From: Viscum album
Taxonomy: Eukaryota; Streptophyta; Magnoliopsida; Santalales; Viscaceae
Assembly: GCA_963277665.1 (NCBI GenBank)
Contig: OY728130.1
Coordinates: 1,362,376,393-1,362,440,392 of the forward strand
Direction: 5' to 3'
DNA length: 64,000 nt
Shown here: piece after piece, positions 33,736 through 48,100 of the stretch
Numbering within the stretch: position 1 is the stretch's first letter
How the letters are laid out: each line of letters begins with the position of its first letter
The notes under the pieces: model-generated
The model's input: the letters and a program-made list of their open reading frames with translations, nothing else
Database searches by the model: none
Told to the model about the DNA's origin: nothing
Position numbers and translations under genes: made by a program

Positions 33736-35487
33736 ACCAAATGAAGTTATCATATAAAAACAATATCGAAAGAATGAAGCCATGTTTAATATAACATATT
33801 GAGAATATTGAATAGGTTATAATATAGAAATTAAAATATTTTTTGACTATAATTATTGTTTTAAGACCATCCATGAATGTGGTAAAGGAGAAGAACAAAA
33901 AAATTATTCACAGTGGTGATTAACTAGAATTATAGGGACACCAATTTCATTTATTTGAATAAGATGACGTGAGAAATGAAATGATATGAGATATTCCCTT
34001 ATAATAATAAATCTATAGTATATAAATAATTCTATATAAATAATTTATTTATGGATAATGTAGGTTATGAGAAAGTCGAAAAAGGAATAAACTAAGATAG
34101 GTAATTTGTGGAAATGACCTTTTGAATATCCTATCCTTGAATGACCCTTGAAGGCCTTGTATTTGTATTTTGGTGAGGAAAGAAGCACTTGGATGTGGGG
34201 AGAGTGAGGAGAATTGGTTCGGGCCAATATTTAAGGATCTAAATGGCTTTTTGGTTTGAAAATGTGAGGTTTCGTGTTGACATTTATACTAGAGGAGAGG
34301 TTGGTTTAGGTGATTATTTTATTTATTATTTTATATTAAAATCCAACCATAGAGAGGTAGAATTAAATTCCACATATTTGGAATTTAATTATTATTTTAT
34401 TTAATGGTTAGGGTTTTTTCACCCCTAAATAAACCATTAAATGTTGAATTTTTTATGTATATTAAGATTTTAACTTTTAATTTTAACTGTTGGAAAAATT
34501 TTACCTATACAATGGTAAATAATATTTTTACTTTGCGAAATTTTTAAAAACTAAAAATTAAATTAAAATTAAATTATAATTTGGACCTTTTAATTAAACA
34601 TATAGAATCTATTTTATCCAATTAAATACACATAATTGGGGTATTTATATTTAAAATTAATTCTGTAGACAAAACTAAATAGTGGGTTATTAAAGTGAAA
34701 TGTTCAAAAGTTTGAAATTTTTTTATATAATTTAAAAATGAAATTAATTAAAATGACAAAAATTGGATTAAAATAAAAAAAAACATAATCTAATTAATCT
34801 TTTAAAACAATTAAAATTAGAATCTAACTATATAAATAAATTAGATGAAAAATAATATTTGAATTAAAATAAAGTATTTTTAACTATTCATTAAAATATT
34901 AAAGTTATCAGATAAATATCAAAAATTTATCCAAATTAAATTTTGATATCGTTATTTCAATTAATAATTTTATTTTTCCAAATATAACTTATAAAATTGT
35001 CAAGACAAGATTTAAAATGGGTTCTCTATTAAAAGTTGGTAATAATTTCTTTTTTGAAAAATAATTATTTTATTCAAAAAATTAAATTTGTTCTTATGGA
35101 ATTTATATAAAACATAAAAGAAGAATATTAAACATTACATTGAATATATTAAAATTTTATTTCATTAATAAAATAAAAAAATAGTGATTTCATTAATTTA
35201 TAAATTCACATATTTCTATTGAAATAGTTTTTTTAGAAAATCATTTCCTTTTATATTAAAACTGTTTCAAGATAATTTATAATTAAATTTGAACAAAATA
35301 ATTGATTATAAAAATGTGGAAATCATTTTCCATAATTCAGTTAATAATATTCATTCTCGTTATTCTAATTTCTAGGTTAAAATGGTAACATTTAAATAAT
35401 AATATTTAGTTGTTTGTTTAATCTCGATGTAGCGTATCATTTATGCTATCAAATATAATTTTTCTTTCTTAAAAATTAGTATTTTAA

Positions 35488-37760
35488 ATCCCTCCCTTAT
35501 ATAAATTGCATCCATTCAATTTGAATTTTTAATTGATAACTAAGTTTTGACCTTCCAAAATACCTTTATTGTAATCCCACATCCGAAAAAGGATTAATAA
35601 AACCACAAATGTATAAGAAAGTAAGAGAAGTATGAAGATCACTTGAGATAAAAAATACTAAGGTTCCATGTAAGAAAACATGAATATGGAAAGGAACAAT
35701 AACCATCTTGTTCTGATGGAGAGTGATAGAAAACATTATCCAGTAAAATTTATCAAACACAAAACCAAATATTTTTTATTTGTAAAAATGCCATTGATTT
35801 CATAGTAGGAAAAGTAAACGAAAAATGTTTTTGTTTTCAGATCCTTTTCATATAGTTGAGGAACTATTTTAATATCTAGAAAATGAACTTAAGGAAACAT
35901 TCTTACTTTCCATGTAGATATCCATCCATTAATCAATTTCTACCACAAACCCATTGTTTTCTCCAAATTATGAGTATTCAATATGACTTAGTTACAACTC
36001 AATCACTAGAATCAACTTCTAGAGAATCAGATAATCCATAGAAGATGATATATATATTTATTCTATATTTATACATTTACCAAAAAAATTAGTTAGTACA
36101 TGATAATTTAATTCTCAAAAAGAATAAATCATTATATAATGAAAAACAACTTTTAATCTCCAAAATTCAAAAGTAATACCCAATGTTCAACACATACCAT
36201 TTGATAAATAGTTTTCCATAAAATTACTCAACATAAACCAAACTGAGATAGAAATCCAAAAATTAGAAATAATTGGTAACATAGTCTTTCAATATAAATT
36301 TTACCATTTATCTCCAAATAATATCAATCACTAAAAATGTCTCAAACAAAAAAATGTAATTTTCAAAATCACATTATCCAAGATTGGTTAATCATTTCTA
36401 TAAATATTCCAAATCACCATATGTCATCTATAAAAACCTAGATTATTTAAAAATATAATACAACCATTACACTTCATATAAAATCCAATGGTATTCTATT
36501 TTAGTTAGGCATATAGGGTTCCCAAAATAGTGAACGACTACCAAAATAATATATATCAATTAATTCCAAAATCAATTTATAATTACATGGATATCAATTT
36601 GATAAAACACAAGTTCCTAAAATAAACTTCTTCTTATTCCAACAACTCATTTAACTAAAATGAAAAAAAACATACTAACTAGGGACATTACATGGGCCAG
36701 TGGTTGATGAGGAACCATTGCTGCCCTTTATTTTTTGGTTCAATCCCAATAGCCTTTCTGGATGAGATGAGTTCTCACCCATATTTTGGGTTTTCCCTTT
36801 TTATAAAACTCAAAAATAAATGTTACATGTTTTAACCTAAAAGATTGTCTTATACCAATCATTTTCATACCAACTCATAACATCCTCAACACGATATTCA
36901 TATTAACATTTTTTATTTCACCACCATATGATTTAAACAAATATTCCTAAAATAAAGAACATCTTACCTTGATTATAGAATCAACCTAGTTTCAACATCA
37001 TTTTGTTCATGTAGATATAAGGTCTATGCATTGAAACAATGATTTTGGGATTCTTTAAAATAATTTTCTTCCTTTATCCAAATATTCCATTTATAACTTC
37101 GGTTATCTGGGTGTTCACAGAAAAACAGTTTATTAAAATAATCACGTGTGACATATAATTTCAAAACATCTAATAAACCAAGATTTTTATAAACCTTTTA
37201 GACTAATTTTGACTTAAAAGTTTCAATCAATGTTCCTTTTAAAACACCGTAAGTATATGCTGAAAGAATATATTTTAACAAAAAGTATAAATAGTCTGTG
37301 AAATTGTCTCATTGTTTAGAAACGTTTTGGAAATCATATTATCCTTAAAAATCTTTTGAAAAGGTAAAATATCTAAAAAACCATAATAATATTTAACTTT
37401 TTTGAAAATATTATAATATTGAGAAAATAATATTTTATTAAAAACAACCCATGATCCATAATGGTATCAAGGTATAGGGGATGTGTTTAATATGTCATAC
37501 AACTATTTTCAATAGATTTTTATGTTATAAAAAGTTTCACAATCATCCGAAAAATACTTTGTAATAATTATTACAGGCATGACATTAGGAAGAGATATGA
37601 ATGTTATCGGAGATCATACTCTTTCTATTGTAACCATATTTTATCAATATTAAAAAGTTATAGAACAAGTATTTAACCAAAATAAAAGAAAAATAAACTT
37701 AGAATATTTTTAACCAAAACACATAATCCCTAAATTTTTCTAAACCTTTCCTCTGATTCC
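35488..37760 (-). other. Interior of element B, noncoding
   Basis: It starts with a purine tract (minus strand AAGGGAGGGATT, 35488-35501), followed by a segment aligned with A 5960-6200 and the SINE-like relic at about 36681-36810. It ends with the degenerate primer site GGAATCAGAGG (minus strand, 37750-37760). No Gag or Pol residue pattern was found on either strand; the few open stretches (35566-35760 minus) fall in noncoding parts of A. Confidence 0.65.
36681..36810 (+). mobile_element. SINE-like module relic, counterpart of 6498-6621
   Basis: Starts AGGGACATTACATGGGCCAGTGG (A-box position 36693-36703) and has GGTTCAATCCC (B-box position 36737-36747). The boxes are 44 bp apart as in element A, followed by a GTTCTCACCCATATTTTGGG-like tail matching A's GTTATTCCCCACCCTGCAGG. 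One difference from consensus in the B box is G to A. Confidence 0.55.
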
Positions 37761-40700
37761 TAATATAAGGAACCAATCAACAAAAATATTATTCTAGTAT
37801 TTTTAAACTATAATTAACATTATAAGATATTATAAGTTTAGAGTTTTTAAAAAATTAGGAAAAAATCTTACATAATAATTTCATAAATTACAAGTGGACA
37901 CTTATACTTAGAATCCATTTTTTCACCAAAGGAAACCCTTTTTTAAATAAAACATTATTTATTTTCATGACATGACTTTAATACATTAAACATAGAATAT
38001 TATTTTTCTTTACCAATCTAAAGACTTGTGAAACAAATTTTAAAACATAGTATGAACACAAAATCTCAGTAAGGGACATAAAAAATAAAAAACCGTTAGT
38101 CTAATCAAAACATGTTAACCCATTTAATGTTCTTTGAGAGAATTAAACAAAAAAAATCAAATAAATAACACTCATACTTCTTTCTCAAAGAAAAAATTAA
38201 AACTAATATAAAGAAATTAAAACTCATTTAGGTGACTTAAAGCATAATATACATAAAAACCTTTCCAACCTCTTCCAATTTGAATTACCATTTGCTCAAA
38301 TTTAAAATTACAGATCTATAATGGGGGTCACTATTCATATAATCTATATTGGGCTCACCTGTGAGCAATAATGGGGCTCAACCATTTATATAAGCTATAA
38401 CGGGCTCACATGTAAGCTATAATAGGGATCCACCCTTCATATAAGCTATAACAGGCTCACCTGTGAGCTATATTGGGGCTCTACCCTTCATATTAGATAT
38501 GTAAGGCTCACCTGTTTCATATAATTATCGTGTAAAATTTCATGAATAAAATACGTTCATCATAAAACCCTTATTAAAACTTCTTATAATCCCATATGAA
38601 AACATTTCTATATAAAAATACCATTTTCATTTAATATCCCATTTCCAATACCAATATACCAAAAAAATGAAATAAGGGAATTATTTTTCTTTTAAAAACA
38701 ATAAGTATTATAGAGGAATCCATGTATCAAAAATAATGGTTATGATAGTAGAGAAGTCCTTATCACCGTACATGTAAAAAAAATTCCTTTTGTGGTTTTG
38801 TAAATAAATTGAAATGCTTTGTATAATAAGATTCCAATTTGGAAAAAAAATATTGAAATTAAATATAGACATTAAATTTCATATATAATCCTTTTATATT
38901 CATATAAATAAATATGTAAATTAATATCATGAAGAAAATATTTAAAAATAAAATCTTTAAATGTTCAAGGTGTCTCATAACACATTGAACATTTAAATCA
39001 TAATATTCATGAATTAATACATTTAAAAAAACAATAAATAACATTATTATGGAATAAATATGGATATGAAATTTCATAGTGGCTATATATACACCTTATA
39101 AAAGAATAAAGGTGCATATTATCAAGAAATGCCTCATTTAATGGAGATTAAGATGAAATCCCTTACATTGAGTTTGACTCATCATGTAAAATCATTATAT
39201 TCATGAATAATAAAATTATGTTAATTTATATATTATTGAGAATTTTTTTAATTTTATTCTTAATTTTATATAAATTACTAAAATGTTATAAAAACTACAT
39301 AATTATTTATGCTCTAATCGGATGTTTGGTTGATATTCGGTACTTGAGTAGAAAAAATAACTTGTCTATGATGTAAACTATCCATGTGGTTATAAGTCCA
39401 ACATCTCTATAATATATTCATGATATTGATATCATATATAGTCATTATATTTGTATTTATAATAATCTTTTAATACAAACTAAAAAACACTGTTCATGGA
39501 GACTGTAGACCGTACGTACGCATCAACAATATTTTATTACTTTTCCTAACATATGAAAAGAACAAACATTAAATGACATGAATATAAATATGTATTAATA
39601 TATAATTTCATTAAATTGTCATTAACATTTAATTTATATCATATAATTTTACGAAGACAATTTTTAAAACATTCTATGTGATGTGTTGATGAATCAAATC
39701 ATTTTGAGGAGGCGGTAGTCCACACATCCCCAAATAAAGTTATCGTGTAACAACAATATTGAAAACATCAAGGTTTTTTTAATATAACATGTCTAGAATA
39801 TAAAATAGGTTATAATATACATATTAAAATATTATTTTACCATAATAATGGTTTTAATACAAACAATTAATTTGGTTAAGGGAGGAGAAAAAAATACTCA
39901 TAGAGGCGATTAACCGTCATAACATAGAAAATGATTATGTTAATTTGAATTAGAAGAGGTAAGAAATTAAATGGATATGTGATATTATATTAGAAATATA
40001 AAAATAAATTATATACATGATTCTATATTAGTAATTAATTAATTTATGATTTATTTTAGGATAATGTAGAAAAAGTAATAAATTATGAGAGGTGCATTGA
40101 GAAAATTATCTCTTGTATATCCCTTCCTTTAAAGGCCCTATAAAACCTTTAATTTGACCTTTTAGAGATACCCAAGTAACTTAGAAGTTTGGATACTGTG
40201 TAGTAGAGTCTTGGAAAGATATTTTAGGATATAACGTGATTTTTTGTTCAAAAGTGGAAGGTGGATTTGTGGTATTTATACTTGAGGAGAGGTGAGTTCA
40301 ATTGATTGTTTATTGATTATCTTAAAATAAAATCCAACTATATATAGGTGGAATTAAATTCCATGGATTTGGATAGTAATTAATGTTTTATAGGATGTTC
40401 AGGGTCTATCCACACCTTAACCAAGAATTAAATTTTGACATTGTTAGGTAATTTAAATTTCTATCTTTTAATTTAAACCCTTGTTATAATTTTACCAATA
40501 CAATGGTAAATAATATTTTCTCTTTGGTGAAATTTCAATAAATATAAATTAAAATGACCTTAAAAAATTTTACCATATTATTCCATATATTGAATCCATT
40601 ATATCTAATTCAATTCACATAATTGGGAAAAGTAGATTTAAAATTAATTCTACCAATAAAACAAAAAATCGAGTTATTAAAGTGAAATGTTCAAAAGATT

Positions 40701-41476
40701 AAAATATTTATATATCTAATTTAATCACAAAATTGATTAAAAGGACAAAAATTGAGTCAAAATAAAAAATAATAATCTAATTATACTTTAAAACCTATTA
40801 AAATTATAATCTAACTATATAAATTATTTAGTGGAAAATAATTTTTGAATTAAAATGCAGTATTTTTCACTATTCATTACTCTATGAAAGTTATCAGAAA
40901 AATACCCAAAATTTATCCAAAATAAATTTTTATGTCCTTATTTAAAATATTAAATTTATTTTGTAATATATTACTTATAAATGTCTCAGAAAATATATTT
41001 AAAATGGGTTCTCCATCAAAAGGTGGAAAAAATATATTTTTTGAAAAATACATCTTTTCTCCGAAAAATTGAATATATTCTTATGTCTTGTATAGAATAC
41101 ATATAAGTTGAATATTATAAATTAAATTCAATATATTAAAAATATATTTCATTAATATAACAAAAAAATTGTGACTTCATTATTTATAAAATTACTTATT
41201 TTCAATTAAATAGTTTTGTAGAAAAACATTTACTTTTATTTAAAAAGGGGTTTACATTCATTTATAATTAATTATGCACAAAAATAATTGATTATAAAAA
41301 TGTGTAATCCATTTTTTTCATAATTTAGTAAATAATATTCATTCCCATAAATCCAATGGCTAGTTTATAAAGGATAAATTTATATAATAATATTTAGTTG
41401 TTCGTTTAAGATAAATGCAGTGTATCATGTATGCTATCAACCATAGTGTTTCTTTCTAAAAACTATGGATATTAAA
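37761..41476 (-). repeat. Right LTR of element B (5' LTR)
   Basis: Partner of 31721-35487. It contains the 51-bp array at about 38339-38520, the CCGTACGTACGCATCAAC motif at 39510-39527 and the GGCGGTAGTCCACACATC block near 39711. Its right end is placed by comparison with the left LTR at about 41476. Confidence 0.7.
38339..38520. repeat. 51-bp tandem array in the right LTR of element B
   Basis: Unit starts near 38339, 38390, 38441 and 38492 are spaced exactly 51 bp. The core is the same as in the left LTR (GGGCTCACCTGTGAGC). Three to four copies here against four to five in the left LTR, so copy number differs between the two LTRs of one element. Confidence 0.78.
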
Positions 41477-41639
41477 CCTTGTACTAAATCACATTATTAT
41501 TTTAATGATTAAGTGGTGATAATAAATATATGAAAATCTATATATTTTATTTCTTCTGAATGTATGAATTCTAAAAATGCAATTTTCTCTCTCAAAATAT
41601 ATTAAAATAATATCTATGTATGGAATTTAATAAGATTAG

Positions 41640-42500
41640 TATGATTATGTGAAGTGGCCACACTATCTAGGTAGACTCTATGGATAAAAAACAAGGATCT
41701 CTCTTAATTGAACATATTAGTCACTCTATATAATCTATAATTTAGATAAAAAAATATATCTTCTTCATCATCCTTGTAGATATATTAAGAGTAAACACTC
41801 TTAATTTATCTATATGTTTCAGATTGATTGTATGTTAAAAGCAATCAATTGTGACTATCTAACTGACCTTGGGGATTGAACATATGTAAAAATAAAATTC
41901 CCATGTAGATTGATCATGATTAATAATTATCCATTTTTCACTATGTATTAGTTTTAAAGTATGAAAAAATTAATCAACTGTGCAAATCCATGATTAGTGG
42001 ACCAACTACACGAACAACCTTCAGATCGACCATGCCAAAATCTTAATGAAAATTCAATACATCCTTATTTTTCAGTTAGTAAATCCTCAAAGAATCTATA
42101 TATTTTATCAAGCACCTATAAGCCTATCCCATGATGTTTTAGATAGTGTCTCTACATACACCAACTCTTCTCCTTTATTATCATTAAGAAAAACACTTTA
42201 ATAATTATAAATAGATTTGAAAATGATTTATGAATTGACTAATAAATCTCAAACAATATACCATATCCACTACACCCTTATTCAAAAACATAATATTATA
42301 AAAAATGGGGTCAAAAGTCTCTCTATATAGATTTTTTATAATCCATCAAAACTATATACCCTTATTTATTATGTGACAGAGCAATGAATTATGATGGAAT
42401 AACCCTATGACTACTTTATAACATTGAGTACATGAAAAATGAAAATCGAGTAACAATATCATGTTATCAATAGAAATGTATTTTTATCAATACATTTCAT
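41640..42500 (-). repeat. Putative LTR of element E (left)
   Basis: Aligns by eye with 48430-49340. Shared blocks include AGTGGACCAACTA (about 41995 and 48891), TAGATAGTGTCTCTACAT / AAGATAGTTTCTCTATAT (42145, 49033), TTCAAAAACAT...AAAAAATGGG(G/C)TCA (42280, 49170) and AAATCGAGT near 42445 and 49310. Exact ends are unknown. Confidence 0.55.
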
Positions 42501-42954
42501 GTTATAGTTCTATTACTTCAACCCATTTATGTAATGTATGAATAACCTTTATATACATAAAAAATTGTTAAATAATTTTACACATGCACTATATGTAATT
42601 GAAGCTTACCCCTTTTACTCCCCCTAAGTACACTCCCCATGAATAGGTGATACACATATCTCTAGATTATCCTCAATGTGTTTCTCCCGCCCATTGTATG
42701 AACATTTTATAAAAAGAAATAGAAATAGACATAAGAATATTTATGTTTTCATTTACTCCCCAATGGAAAAAAAATCCATAGTATAAGTTGGGAGAAGGGA
42801 AATAACTCTACAATATATCCTTATGAGAGGGGAGATTATTCCATCATTCTAATGTATATATTTAAAAAAATGTTAACAATTGTTTATTTAATTTATTTTC
42901 TAATCTTTAAAATGTAAGAATAAATTCATGAGTTTTATCATTTCATTATAAAAT

Positions 42955-43060
42955 TTCCTTAATAAGTGATATTTGATATCAACGTGTCTTCTACTTGAAT
43001 TATAAATAGAATTATTTAATAATTTAATATTACTTGTATTATCACAACACAAAATAAGTG
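42955..43060 (-). pseudogene. Copia RNase H C-terminal remnant
   Basis: The minus strand reads LCCDNTSNIKLLNN, then SRRHVDIKYHLLR, in one open frame. This matches the copia RNase H end (CDNxSAIxLxxNP...RTKHIDIRYHFIR). It is the clearest copia landmark in the block and fixes its orientation. Confidence 0.75.
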
Positions 43061-44504
43061 TAAAAATTAGATTCATCTTGATTTCATACCAATGAGTTTT
43101 TTAGGCATTAATTATTTTTTGTATATATTTGAAACTATATAATCTATTTTAGTAGTTCTTAGGGATATAAAATTATAAATATTGGTGTTCCTACAGACAC
43201 ACCTCTCCCCAAGAAAGAAAAATCCACAAAATGAATATTTTCTTCAACAACACTTACAACCCAATGACAAATAGAAAACTCCTAAACACTATACTGAATT
43301 ATTATGTCATTTTTTCCACAATAATAGTTTTTAGATTTTTTTATATATAAATCTTTTCTAGGATCTTAAGATGTGATATTTTTAGGGAACAATAAAATTT
43401 GGAACTCAGTGTGACAACATAAATTATATCAAACCCTGATGTAAAAAATTATAACAGATATCTAATCATATTTTGAAATTATATTAGATATATTTTTTTA
43501 ACATTATATTCATCAAATATATCAGTTAATTATATGATATAAATAGAAATTATTCTTGATTCCTCCCTAAAAACATGGAAATTTAAAAAGCAACACCATT
43601 TTTAGGAATGAACTTCACATAAAAATAATTATTTATATAAAAAAATATATAATATACATATAAAATGATAATGAAAGATGTATTTTTTGTCATTATTGAT
43701 GTATATTTTTCTATCCACTCTTTATTTTTTGAATATTAGATTTATCATTAAAGGGACTTGTTTAGATTTACAAGATCATGAAACTTGTTTCATCACATGT
43801 AATTTTTTCCTTAAAATGAAGACATATACTTTGTCTTTGTAGAATAAGAAAACACAAGGATTCTCAATATAAGACTCATATTCTAGATCAAAACTAATAA
43901 AGTTATTCTTGAACAAAATTAAAATAATTTATTATTTTCTCTTATAATAAATTAAAATAACTATTTTTAGGATTTCAAGCATGAAAAATGATGAAATGTT
44001 CTTTTATAAATGATCTTGTTTAACCTAAGAATAACCAATAAACATAAGCCTTTATTTATATCTAAACACTTCATATTTTTCAGTCAACTTGATCTTGATA
44101 ACTCAATTTTTATAATTATTTTTATTTTTTTTAGGTTTCAATAGAAAGTATTATGTTTCATTCATCCATATCTTGGATAAATTTTCATTCATTGAACCAA
44201 CCCCTTCATTATGTTCCACGTCTTCTATAGTATCCCTCACTTAAACCTAATAAAATAGTGAGGTATGTTATTATTTTCAGGAAGTTATCCTGTTTTGATT
44301 ATGTTACCCTTGATATTTAATAATTTTTTATAATTACACTTATTTTCAATATCTTAATGTGAGATAAGTAGACTTTCTTCTCAACCCTTGAGATAGCAGA
44401 ATCATTATCTTCAATCATCAATTCTTCTAAACTTCTATCATTTTCTATAACTTGATCACATTATTTAACCAAACTACATTCATCTTCATCATGCCTTATA
44501 AATT

Positions 44505-44702
44505 TTATATCTTGTGTTTCTTTTTTTTATTTCCTATAAATTTAATATAAGTTATATCCATGATCATTTTTGAATCCTTATTATAGAATTGTAATGCAAT
44601 TTCTTTTAGTGGACAATCTATGAAGATTCCATCAACACCTCTCCCATCAATCTTTATAAAATTTTTATCTTTTATTATGATAATAAAGAACCCAAAAAAC
44701 AT
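44505..44702 (-). pseudogene. Copia integrase C-terminal remnant
   Basis: A 65-codon open stretch. KIDGRGVDGIFIDCPLKEIA corresponds to the copia block KxGxKTVDCIFIGY..., and SKMIMDITYIKFIGNK to the following ...ESRDVxFxEN segment. A frame-shifted YLNVF just upstream resembles YLKVWGC. Confidence 0.6.
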
Positions 44703-44999
44703 TTAAATATATAAAACCTTGGGTTTTATTATAAATCATATTATATGGTTACATTTTATTGTTTGATCTATGTATGAAATGATTTTTAATATTAATTGTT
44801 TCTCTAATATACTACCTCAAAAAAAGAGGATGTATTATTCTCTATTAACATTTTTCAAGTTGTATCCAATATGATTCAATTATTACCTTATATCACATTA
44901 TTTTTAGTGTTTAAATAGTGCACTAAGTTTATTAAGAATGTAATATTTCTCTTTTTATGCTTAAAATATTATATTTGTGTAATAAAGAACATTGTTTAT

Positions 45000-45165
45000 C
45001 TAAATCTTCCTTATGGGTGATTGCATTCCCTTTTAGGACTTCTACTGAATATTTTTACATTTTAAATGATTCTGATTTGTGTTCTGTAAACATAATGCAT
45101 TAAATATGACTAAATTCATCAATAAAAGTAAGAATATACATATGTCTTTTTTTTATTTCTCCCTA
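45000..45165 (-). pseudogene. Copia integrase catalytic-core remnant
   Basis: The minus strand reads MYILTFIDEFSHI, stop, then MFTEHKSESFKM, stop, KYSVEV. This matches the copia integrase core (YFITFIDDYSRYxYVYLxKHKSExFxxFKxFKxEVE). The first catalytic Asp is within TFID. It lies about 490 nt upstream of the C-terminal remnant, near the expected spacing. Confidence 0.65.
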
Positions 45166-45169
45166 AATG

Positions 45170-48100
45170 GAACTTAAATATTAGGAGTAATATTCTCAGA
45201 TGGATAAGAATTGTGAATCTCATCATTATTATGTGATGAATCAGTAATCTTACTCTTATGTAATGTGAGAATATCCTTCCCCTTTATCAACCCATGTTAA
45301 CAATATCACAGAAACATTCTCTTTTTTTAATATTAATCACATTACATTGGAAAATATGTCATATCTATATATTACATGATCTATTTTAGTTATTCATACA
45401 TAGCTAGCATTAATTTTAAGCACCCCTACATGAAATATTTTTCTCATAATTTACATTCCTCTTATCACAATCCTACTATATTGAATATTTTTTAAATTAA
45501 AACAATATTCATGAAAATCAGTTTATTTTATAAATCCCAAAGTTGATAAACACTTAGTATATTGGGTTTCAACCTATTATTTACCGTGTTATTTTTAAAC
45601 TTCGTAATTTATTTAATAATAAGTATGGAAACAACTCCTTTTATAGTGAGTGACCCTTAATTACCAAATTTCAACAAGTTTTATTTACAATATTCAATAA
45701 TATTTATTTACTTCTTGTATCATATCATATGTGAATAATATCCTCTTTCTTATTAACATTGACATTACCCTTTTGAATAACTTAGAGATACTTAAACAAT
45801 ATGATAATTTTCTTATCTTCACTCTTTATTGTATATGAATTTTAAGAATTATAAATTATTCTCTTATGTATTGGTATAAGAATGATACATTCATTTTCAT
45901 GATTACTATATTTCTCATATCTACTACTGAATTCCAATAGAACATGATACCTATTATTTAACTTTTATCTGGAATTCACTACTTTACTCTAAAAATGTCG
46001 TTTCAAGCATTTCAGAGAACGACTTTATGATTCAATGAAAATTGTTATTCAAAAAAAAGCTAATTCTATATATCCAAATCCTCTATATGACCAATGTTTT
46101 CCATAAATTTAATACAATTGTTTTTATTCTTTTTTTCTACCAAAACTCTTTTACCACCCTTTCTTAAATATTTTGACCAATAATTTTAGATTTTTATGAA
46201 CAAAAATTACTATGAGATCCTGAAATATTGATCTCCATATTTTTCATATATCCATCATATTGACTTTCACAAATTTTAGATTTTTTTTGTTTTATTTAAG
46301 TCTTTATTAATTTCTTCATTTTTTTTGTTTCTCATGTTTTAATTATATATTTGTTCTTAAAAACTTGATTGAATATTTTAGAATTCTCAATAATATTTTA
46401 AGAAATGTTTTCACCCTTTGAGGGGGATTTTTATAATCATTAAAACCCTATTCATAGTTTTATAATATTTTAACTTGTTGTATACTCTCTTTAAATGTTG
46501 ATTTAGATTTTTTAAATTTTTATTCATCTTTGACCTATCATTATTGAGAAATGCACAATTACTTTTCTTTATATTTTATTTTCACTTCCACATCAGAAAT
46601 TTCTAGAAACAAATGATATAAGAATATAAAACTATTCATTCACCTATAGTTATAATTTAAAAAAGTTAAATCCATCATTTTATCTCTATCATTACAATTT
46701 TCATGCTTAGATAATTTAAGAGAAATTGTTTTTCCTACCTTTTCTTTCTTCTTGGTGGAAGTATATGTTTTTATCACATAACCCATGATAATATTTTATA
46801 GTTTATCAAGAGTAATATAAATTAGATCTTTATCTACATAAGAAAAAATTATTATATAATATTTTTTATAGAGAATGTACTATATTTTTTCGACCATATT
46901 TTAATCTTTTAATTTTCTAGTAAATAATATGATAGTTATTACAATTTCATCCAATATTTTTAAGAATTCATTATCAGATTCATAATTTATCTTTTTTATC
47001 TATTTATTTTTCAATCAATAGTTATATTACTCTCCTTTAATTATTTATATTTTATCTTTATAAATTTTTTCATTATTATCTAAAATAAATTTATTTTTGA
47101 CAATTGATTTCATATTCATAAAGTCACTAAATGAGATAGAAGAGAGTATACCATTTCTAGAATTCTTAACATCTTTAAAATTCTTCTTCTCTGTTTCTTA
47201 TATGAGTAAACTTTAAATGATCATTAAAACCATATTTAAAGATTCTATGAAATTAAATCTAAAACCAAATATATAAAACATCATATTTTCTTTCCATATA
47301 TTGTATTTATTCCCAAAATATGTGTGAGTATATTTCATGTTTTTTAAGATTAGATAATGCGTTATTTATTAAATAAATTTGTAACAGAAACACGGCTTAC
47401 CCAATATTGAATCAACCTTGTGACAATGATGGATCCTTTCCTTTATAAAAAATAACATTCCACCCAATGGATATGTGAACTCACTTAGAGGGGGTGAATA
47501 ACTAATTAAAAATATATTCTTCCCTTTCTTCATTAAACCACAATATTACTGGTAATAGTAAATATGGATTCAATATTAAATACACCCACATGCACACATG
47601 GAAAACAATGTATACATTTTATATAGTTTATAACTTTATAAGTGTTGTTGGCCATTTTCATGATCTATAAAAATGATCATAAAATAAAATTAAAATATTT
47701 TTTTGGCTAATTGTAAGTTGGGGATTATGATGAAATCTCAATAAACCCTTATCTTTTGATGTTCAAGTATATCAAAAAAATAATGATAATTTCATGAATC
47801 TAAATGATTATAAAATATCATTCATCATCATATTTCTAGTATGTTATTATTTTGTTACATCCTTACTCCAATATCAAATTGGAGTAATTCTTCATTCCTT
47901 ATTCAACCATCTATATAAAAGTATGTAATAATGAATTATCATTATTATTTCCCTCTATAAATCACTTTAGGTTTTACAATGAATATTCTATTGTTTTTAA
48001 AAAGTATCCACAATACAAAAAATTTCCTTCTCTATAAAAATTTTATTAAATATAAAATATTACAAATAATCATTCAAAAAATTTTATGGAAAATCTATGA

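Larger units (their letters stand above)
31721..35487 (-). repeat. Left LTR of element B (3' LTR)
   Basis: Pairs with 37761-41476, for example ATATAAGG(A/T)...CC near both starts, the ATAAGCTATAACGGGCTCACC array, the GTACGTAC motif, the GAGGCGGTAGTCCACACATC block (33714 and 39710) and the TTTAGTTGTT(T/C)GTTTAA block near both ends. Extensive divergence implies great age. Confidence 0.72.
31721..41476 (-). mobile_element. Element B: old diverged relative of element A
   Basis: Two similar but diverged blocks (about 31721-35487 and 37761-41476) flank a ~2.27-kb interior. Homology to A is shown by: the degenerate primer site at 37750-37760; the purine tract at 35488-35501 followed by ATAAATTGCATCC...CAATTTGA; the 35560-35740 segment matching A 5960-6200; the SINE-like module; and the GTACGTAC motifs. 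Orientation is minus, as in A. No Gag can be read, and the distance from the SINE module to the primer site is about 1 kb against 2 kb in A, so gag was lost or never present. Ends are uncertain by tens of bases and no target duplication was found. Confidence 0.75.
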
